Of a DNA stretch of 64,000 nt, positions 59,770-64,000 are shown in pieces (positions within the stretch are counted from its first letter, which is position 1; each line of letters starts with the position of its first letter). The stretch covers positions 124,001 to 188,000 of the forward strand of contig NZ_JAIRDQ010000009.1 in the NCBI RefSeq assembly GCF_021458635.1, read 5' to 3'. The notes under the pieces were generated by a model that did not search any database, was not told the origin of the DNA, and was given only the letters and a program-made list of their open reading frames with translations. The stretch comes from Bradyrhizobium monzae (GTDB lineage Bacteria; Pseudomonadota; Alphaproteobacteria; Rhizobiales; Xanthobacteraceae). Both the position numbers and the translations under genes were made by a program.

Positions 59770-61908
59770 TCACTCGGCGGCGCCGTCGCGCACGCCTTTG
59801 ACCCGCGCCGCGCGGTGCAGGACGCGCGACAGCTCCTCGATCGAGTAGGGCTTTTGCACGAGATCGAAGCCGGCGACGCCGCCTTGCGACAGTGCTTCGC
59901 TATAGCCCGTGGTCACCACGATCGGCACGCCGATGCAGCGATCGCGGATCGCCTGCGCGAGATCGAGCCCGGTCATCCCGGGCATGACCACGTCGGAGAA
60001 TACGACATCGAAGCGATCGGGGTCGCCGACCAGCTCTGTGAGCGCGTCGGTGGCATTGTCAACCAGCGTGATGCTGTAGCCGAGCTCGGTCAGCCCGTCG
60101 GCGGCGAAATTGCCGAGCTCGATATTGTCCTCGACGACCAGCACCGACATGCCCCTGCCTGCGACGGCCGGTGCGGTGGTCGGCGCCTGGCTCCGGGGCA
60201 GGAGCGCCGCCGGCACGCGCGGCAGATAGAGCGAGAAGGTGCTGCCCTGGCCGACCTCGCTCATGACGGCCACCTCGCCGCCGGATTGCCGGGCAAAGCC
60301 GAACACCTGCGACAGGCCGAGGCCGGTGCCCTGGCCGACCAGCTTGGTGGTAAAGAACGGCTCGAAGATGCGGCCCAATTGCGCGACGGGAATGCCGATG
60401 CCGCTATCGCTGACGGCGATGCAGACAAATCCGTGACTTCCCGAGAGGTGCGCGACCGTATCCGGAGCGGCGGTCGCCGCTTGCACCGTGAAGACGATCC
60501 GGCCCTTGCCCTGCATGGCGTCGCGCGCGTTGGTCGCCATGTTGATGATGGCGGTCTCGAACTGGCCGACATCGGCATTGACGAGGCAGGGCTCGGCCGG
60601 CAGCTGCGTGACGATCTCGATTGCCGGTCCGAGCAGCGTGGCGAGCATGTCGCGCAGCGACTGCATGCGATCGCCGATGTCGAACACTTCGGGCTTCAAG
60701 GTCTGGCGCCGCGCGAAGGCCAGGAGTTGCGAGGTCAGCTTGGCCGCGCGCGCGACCGCCTCCGCGACCGCGGTGATGTAGTGCTGCCGCCGCTCCTCGC
60801 TCAGTTGCGGCCGGTTCAAGAGATCGACGGACGCACGGATCACGGTCAGGAGGTTGTTGAAGTCGTGCGCGACGCCGCCGGTGAGCTGGCCCAGCGCTTC
60901 CAGCCGCTGGCTGTGCTTGAGCGCCTCCTCGGCTTCGCGCCGCTTTGCGGCCTCGGTCTGGAGATGCTGGGTGCGCCGGAAGGCGAAGGCCAGCAGGATG
61001 AACAGCAGCGCAGTCGCGGGCACGCCGAACACCAGATGCTGGCTCATGGTGGCGAGCCAGCGCGCGCGGATCGCCGACGTTTCGAGGCCGGCGCTGACAT
61101 AGATCGGATATTCGGCGACGCGCCGGTAGCCGATGCGCCGCTCGATCCCGTCCGATGGCCAGGCGATGGTCATCAGCCCATGATCGGGATGGGCTGCGAT
61201 GGTTCGGCCGACCGGACTGTTCGGATCGAGCCGGAAATCGCGATCGAGCCGCGGGAAATGCGCCAGCAGGACGCCGTCAGCACGCCCCATCGCAAAGAAG
61301 CTGCCGGGATCGGTGCCGATCCTGGCGTAAAAGCTCTCGAAATATTCCGGCAGGACCGAAGCCTGGATCACGCCGATGAAGGTGCCGTCGTCGGTCGAGC
61401 GGCGGCGGCTGACGCCGAAGAAGCGTGCGCCCTGGTAGGGCGGCCGCGGCGTCAGCGAGGCGCCGATGAAGGTGCCGATGCTCTGGTCGACATGGGCATA
61501 GAAATAGTCGCGATCGGCAAAGCTCTGATCCGGCGGCGGCGAGGCGAGGCTGTTGACCAGAGGCTTTCCGTTCACATCGAAGATCCGGGCCGATTTGAGC
61601 TGCGGCAGCGCGTCGGTCAGCTGCCTCAGGCGCCGGTGCAGCACCGGTTCCCGCGACCGGATGATGTCGTCGGAAAGGTCGCGCACGACCTCGTTGAGTT
61701 CGGCGAGGCTGCGATCGATGGTCTCGAATACCTTGAGCGCGTGCTCATGGGCGACGTCAAGCGTGCGCTCGATCTCGCGGTCGGCGATGTCGAGCGTCGA
61801 ATTGTAGGAGATCGTGGAAGCGATGGCGAACAGCGCAATCGGCAGCGCCAGGGATGCGGCCATCATCCACTGCAAGAGTCTCAGCGAGTTGCGTTGTGCG
61901 CCCTGCAC
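59770..61908 (-). CDS. hybrid sensor histidine kinase with C-terminal receiver
   Basis: 712 residues. TM1 is at about 13-33 (LQWMMAASLALPIALFAIAST). A large periplasmic sensor of about 250 residues with a Cache-like pattern follows (FADRDYFYAHVDQSIGTFIGASLTPRPPYQGARFFGVSRR). TM2 is near 290-308. The HisKA motif is ALGQLTGGVAHDFNNLLTVIR with the phospho-His near residue 344. The HATPase has NMATNARDAM, DSGIGIP and GQGTGLGLSQV. The receiver at about 593-700 has VLVVEDN and the acceptor Asp in VVFSDVVMPG. There is no separate output regulator gene, so the target is unknown. A short palindrome lies 113 bases upstream. Confidence 0.93.
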   Translation of the reverse strand: MQGAQRNSLRLLQWMMAASLALPIALFAIASTISYNSTLDIADREIERTLDVAHEHALKVFETIDRSLAELNEVVRDLSDDIIRSREPVLHRRLRQLTDALPQLKSARIFDVNGKPLVNSLASPPPDQSFADRDYFYAHVDQSIGTFIGASLTPRPPYQGARFFGVSRRRSTDDGTFIGVIQASVLPEYFESFYARIGTDPGSFFAMGRADGVLLAHFPRLDRDFRLDPNSPVGRTIAAHPDHGLMTIAWPSDGIERRIGYRRVAEYPIYVSAGLETSAIRARWLATMSQHLVFGVPATALLFILLAFAFRRTQHLQTEAAKRREAEEALKHSQRLEALGQLTGGVAHDFNNLLTVIRASVDLLNRPQLSEERRQHYITAVAEAVARAAKLTSQLLAFARRQTLKPEVFDIGDRMQSLRDMLATLLGPAIEIVTQLPAEPCLVNADVGQFETAIINMATNARDAMQGKGRIVFTVQAATAAPDTVAHLSGSHGFVCIAVSDSGIGIPVAQLGRIFEPFFTTKLVGQGTGLGLSQVFGFARQSGGEVAVMSEVGQGSTFSLYLPRVPAALLPRSQAPTTAPAVAGRGMSVLVVEDNIELGNFAADGLTELGYSITLVDNATDALTELVGDPDRFDVVFSDVVMPGMTGLDLAQAIRDRCIGVPIVVTTGYSEALSQGGVAGFDLVQKPYSIEELSRVLHRAARVKGVRDGAAE

Positions 61909-62020
61909 GGTCGCTCCGGTCCCCCGACCGGAAGCTTACTTGAATCCGACGCTGAGAAGGAAGCGACTTATGGCTGGAACCGGAGGTTGTGGTGCGTCGA
62001 TTCGCCCGCAGCGCGGGTTA

Positions 62021-62035
62021 GGGTAAATTTTACCC
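62021..62035. promoter_or_regulatory. operator-like palindrome upstream of the hybrid kinase gene
   Basis: GGGTAAATTTTACCC: two 7-bp arms around a single T. It lies 113 bases before the start of the hybrid kinase gene (minus strand) and after the sdhB stop. AT-rich and short, in a GC-rich setting, it looks like a binding site for a dimeric regulator; no regulator is known. Confidence 0.45.
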
Positions 62036-62058
62036 AAAATAGCCCCGATCGTAGAATG

Positions 62059-62079
62059 CCCCGGCCGTCTTGGCCGGGG
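62059..62079 (-). terminator. probable transcript end behind sdhB
   Basis: An 8-bp perfect stem CCCCGGCC / GGCCGGGG with a 5-nt loop, 20 bases after the sdhB stop codon on the minus strand. No long T-run follows, so termination may be incomplete or Rho-assisted. The rest of the gap to the kinase gene (61909-62058) holds only the palindrome at 62021. Confidence 0.55.
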
Positions 62080-62098
62080 GCGACAGCGCGAGCAGCAC

Positions 62099-62881
62099 CT
62101 AGATCTGGCGCTCGACCATCTTGAGCTTGAGCTCGGCGATGGCCTCGGCCGGGTTCAGGCCCTTCGGGCAGGCCTTGGCGCAGTTCATGATGGTGTGGCA
62201 GCGATAGAGCCGGAACGGATCCTCGAGATTGTCGAGCCGCTCGCCGGTGGCCTCGTCGCGCGAATCGGACACCCAGCGGTTGGCCTGGAGCAGGGCGGCG
62301 GGGCCGAGATAGCGGTCGCTGTTCCACCAATAGCTCGGGCACGAGGTCGAGCAGCAGGCGCACAGGATGCACTCGTAGAGGCCGTCGAGCTTCTCGCGGT
62401 CCTCGTGGCTCTGGCGCCATTCCTTCTGCGGCGTCGGCGAGGTCGTCTTCAGCCACGGCTCGACCGAGGCGTACTGGGCGTAGAAATTGGTGAGGTCGGG
62501 AACGAGATCCTTCACCACCGGCTGATGCGGCAGCGGGTTGATCTTCACCGCGCCGTCCTTCACGTCGTGCATCGAGCGGGTGCAGGCCAGCGTGTTCTGG
62601 CCGTCGATGTTCATGGCGCAGGAACCGCAGACGCCTTCGCGGCAGGAGCGGCGGAAGGTCAGCGACGGATCGATGTGGTTCTTGATCCAGATCAGGCCGT
62701 CCAGCACCATCGGCCCGCAATCATTGGTGTCGACGTAATAGGTGTCGACGCTCGGATTCTTGCCGTCGTCCGGATTCCAGCGATAGACGCGGAATTCGCG
62801 AAATTCGGTCGCGCCCGCGGGCTTCGGCCAGGTCTTGCCGCCGGTGATCTTGGAGTTCTTCGGAAGTGCGAATTCAACCAT
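62099..62881 (-). CDS. sdhB: succinate dehydrogenase iron-sulphur subunit
   Basis: Electron-transfer subunit of complex II. 260 residues. The 2Fe-2S site is in SCREGVCGSCAM and GQNTLACTRS. The 4Fe-4S site is CILCACCSTSCPSYWW and the 3Fe-4S site is CHTIMNCAKACPKGL; together they use the full set of Cys. The opening VEFALPKNSKITGGKTW is typical of alphaproteobacteria. The start is 24 bases after the sdhA stop, so sdhA and sdhB are co-transcribed. It is followed by a GC-rich hairpin. Confidence 0.97.
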   Translation of the reverse strand: MVEFALPKNSKITGGKTWPKPAGATEFREFRVYRWNPDDGKNPSVDTYYVDTNDCGPMVLDGLIWIKNHIDPSLTFRRSCREGVCGSCAMNIDGQNTLACTRSMHDVKDGAVKINPLPHQPVVKDLVPDLTNFYAQYASVEPWLKTTSPTPQKEWRQSHEDREKLDGLYECILCACCSTSCPSYWWNSDRYLGPAALLQANRWVSDSRDEATGERLDNLEDPFRLYRCHTIMNCAKACPKGLNPAEAIAELKLKMVERQI

Positions 62882-62905
62882 TTCGATAAGGCTTTCGCTG
62901 TTCGA

Positions 62906-64000
62906 TCAGTACACGCGCGCTTTGGGCGGGATGTACTGCACGTCGTTGGTCATGGTGTAGTCGTGAACCGGACGGTACTCGATCTTGACCTTGCCCTTGT
63001 CGTCGAGCCAGGCCAGCGTGTGCTTCATCCAGTTCTTGTCGTCGCGCGCGGAGAAGTCCTCGCGCGCATGCGCGCCGCGGCTCTCGGTGCGGTTGGCAGC
63101 CGAGTCCATCGTCACCACCGCCTGCGAGATCAGATTGTCGAACTCGAGCGTCTCGACCAGGTCCGAATTCCACACCAGCGAGCGGTCGGACACGGCAATG
63201 TCGGTGATGCCGCTGTGGACCTTCTCGATCAGGTTCTGGCCTTCGCTCAGGATGTCGCCGGTACGGAACACGGCACAGTTGTTCTGCATCACGTGCTGCA
63301 TGCCTTCGCGCAGCTTGGCGGTGGGCGTGCCGCCGGAAGCGTAGCGATAATGGTCGAGGCGGCCGAGCGCGAGATCGGACGAGTTCGCCGGCAGTTCGGG
63401 CTGCTTGGCGTTCGGCGTCAGCTTTTCGGCAAGACGCAGCGCCGCCGCGCGGCCGAACACCACGAGGTCGATCAGCGAGTTCGAGCCGAGGCGGTTGGCG
63501 CCGTGCACGGAGACGCACGCGGCTTCGCCGATCGCCATCAGGCCCGGAATGATGGCGTTGTCGTCGCCGTCCTTCTTGGTCAGCACTTCGCCATGATAGT
63601 TGGTCGGGATGCCGCCCATATTGTAGTGCACGGTCGGCACGATCGGGATCGGCTCGCGCGTCACGTCGACATTGGCGAAGATCTTGGCGGATTCGGAGAT
63701 GCCCGGCAGGCGCTCGGCGAGCACCGCGGGATCGAGATGGTCGAGATGAAGGAAGATGTGGTCCTTCTTCTTGCCGACGCCGCGGCCTTCGCGGATCTCG
63801 ATGGTCATCGCGCGCGAGACGACGTCGCGTGACGCCAGGTCCTTCGCCGACGGCGCGTAGCGCTCCATGAAGCGCTCGCCCTCGGAGTTGACGAGATAGC
63901 CGCCTTCGCCGCGCGCGCCTTCGGTGACGAGGCAGCCCGAACCGTAGATGCCGGTCGGGTGGAACTGCACGAACTCCATATCCTGCATCGGCAGGCCGGC
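62906..64000 (-). CDS. sdhA: succinate dehydrogenase flavoprotein subunit, C-terminal part, cut by window edge
   Basis: Only the last 364 codons are present; the FAD-binding N-terminus with the flavin-linked His is outside. Visible motifs: AGLPMQDMEFVQFHPTGIYG and SGCLVTEGARGEGG at the cut end, APSAKDLASRDVVSRAM (the catalytic Arg region), PTVHYNMGGIPTN (substrate His) and SVHGANRLGSNSLIDLVVFGR (substrate Arg). The C-terminus is EYRPVHDYTMTNDVQYIPPKARVY. It reduces FAD while oxidising succinate to fumarate. It lies directly upstream of sdhB on the same strand. Confidence 0.96.
   Translation of the reverse strand, partial: AGLPMQDMEFVQFHPTGIYGSGCLVTEGARGEGGYLVNSEGERFMERYAPSAKDLASRDVVSRAMTIEIREGRGVGKKKDHIFLHLDHLDPAVLAERLPGISESAKIFANVDVTREPIPIVPTVHYNMGGIPTNYHGEVLTKKDGDDNAIIPGLMAIGEAACVSVHGANRLGSNSLIDLVVFGRAAALRLAEKLTPNAKQPELPANSSDLALGRLDHYRYASGGTPTAKLREGMQHVMQNNCAVFRTGDILSEGQNLIEKVHSGITDIAVSDRSLVWNSDLVETLEFDNLISQAVVTMDSAANRTESRGAHAREDFSARDDKNWMKHTLAWLDDKGKVKIEYRPVHDYTMTNDVQYIPPKARVY

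Noticed and set aside
59194..62124. 976-codon plus-strand ORF
   Set aside because: It is antisense to the ABC transporter and hybrid kinase genes, whose full motifs are on the other strand. Its own translation is Arg/Ala/Asp-rich without motifs, typical of mirror frames in GC-rich DNA.
62195..63832. 545-codon plus-strand ORF
   Set aside because: Antisense to sdhB and sdhA, which carry every iron-sulphur and active-site motif.

Overview
The window looks like a chromosomal segment of an alphaproteobacterium of the order Hyphomicrobiales, most probably Bradyrhizobium or a close relative. The reasons are very high GC, long antisense ORFs, the protein set (SDHAF4/DUF1674 protein, COG4223/Mic60 next to HemD and HemY, IalB, TAXI proteins, a BacA-like ABC protein) and several families of intergenic palindromic repeats of the kind common in Bradyrhizobium and Rhodopseudomonas. 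This assignment is an inference from protein character; there is no rRNA gene to confirm it. I found no phage, integrase, transposase or CRISPR array. The window is mostly core and housekeeping genome with small accessory patches.

Region by region. 1-8.6 kb: 5' part of rsmB, divergent SDHAF4-like gene, secreted nuclease, L,D-transpeptidase, acetyl-CoA synthetase, stand-alone topoisomerase IB, a class III cyclase and an EVE protein. 8.6-16.1 kb: secreted esterase, then gpsA-tsaD (overlapping) divergent from hemD-mic60-hemY and a tRNA-Thr(CGT). 16.2-20.4 kb: small secreted proteins including a Cys-rich pair, an anchored polysaccharide deacetylase and an MFS transporter with a soluble tail. 20.5-28.5 kb: Tat-exported hydrolase, cytochrome P450, a zinc-ribbon cyclase, TerB-like protein, SDR, glutamine amidotransferase, enoyl-CoA hydratase and tRNA-Ala(CGC) fused to a large palindrome. 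28.7-31.6 kb: yggT-DUF167-folD converging on ppa, then a GNAT gene. 31.8-34.9 kb: a tightly coupled four-gene operon (hydrolase, DUF2269, Rossmann/DoxX-like fusion, DCC protein).

35-46 kb: flavin amine oxidase, typA, a Crp/Fnr regulator divergent from a single-domain response regulator, PhoD phosphatase, and two TAXI-family proteins without any TRAP permease, around phhB and a DUF1232 gene. 46-53.7 kb: quinone oxidoreductase, SDR, IalB, rlmN, a four-helix membrane protein, PAP2 phosphatase and argG, with palindromic repeats between most of them. 53.7-64 kb, nearly all on the minus strand: OmpA-family protein with a huge Pro/Ala tract, small Pro-rich protein, VOC protein, FkbM methyltransferase, SbmA/BacA-like ABC transporter, hybrid histidine kinase, sdhB and the 3' part of sdhA.

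Themes: central carbon metabolism (acs, sdhAB and their assembly factor, ppa, gpsA, folD, argG), envelope architecture (Mic60/HemY, L,D-transpeptidase, OmpA, IalB, PAP2, deacetylase), translation quality (rsmB, tsaD, rlmN, typA) and second-messenger signalling (two cyclases, one Crp-type regulator, one hybrid kinase). No single spectacular new defence or mobile system is visible. The best leads are the coupled DUF2269/DoxX/DCC operon, the orphan membrane-anchored TAXI proteins, the duplicated Cys-rich secreted proteins, the BacA-like transporter beside a hybrid kinase, and the repeats, notably one whose arm includes the 3' end of a tRNA gene.
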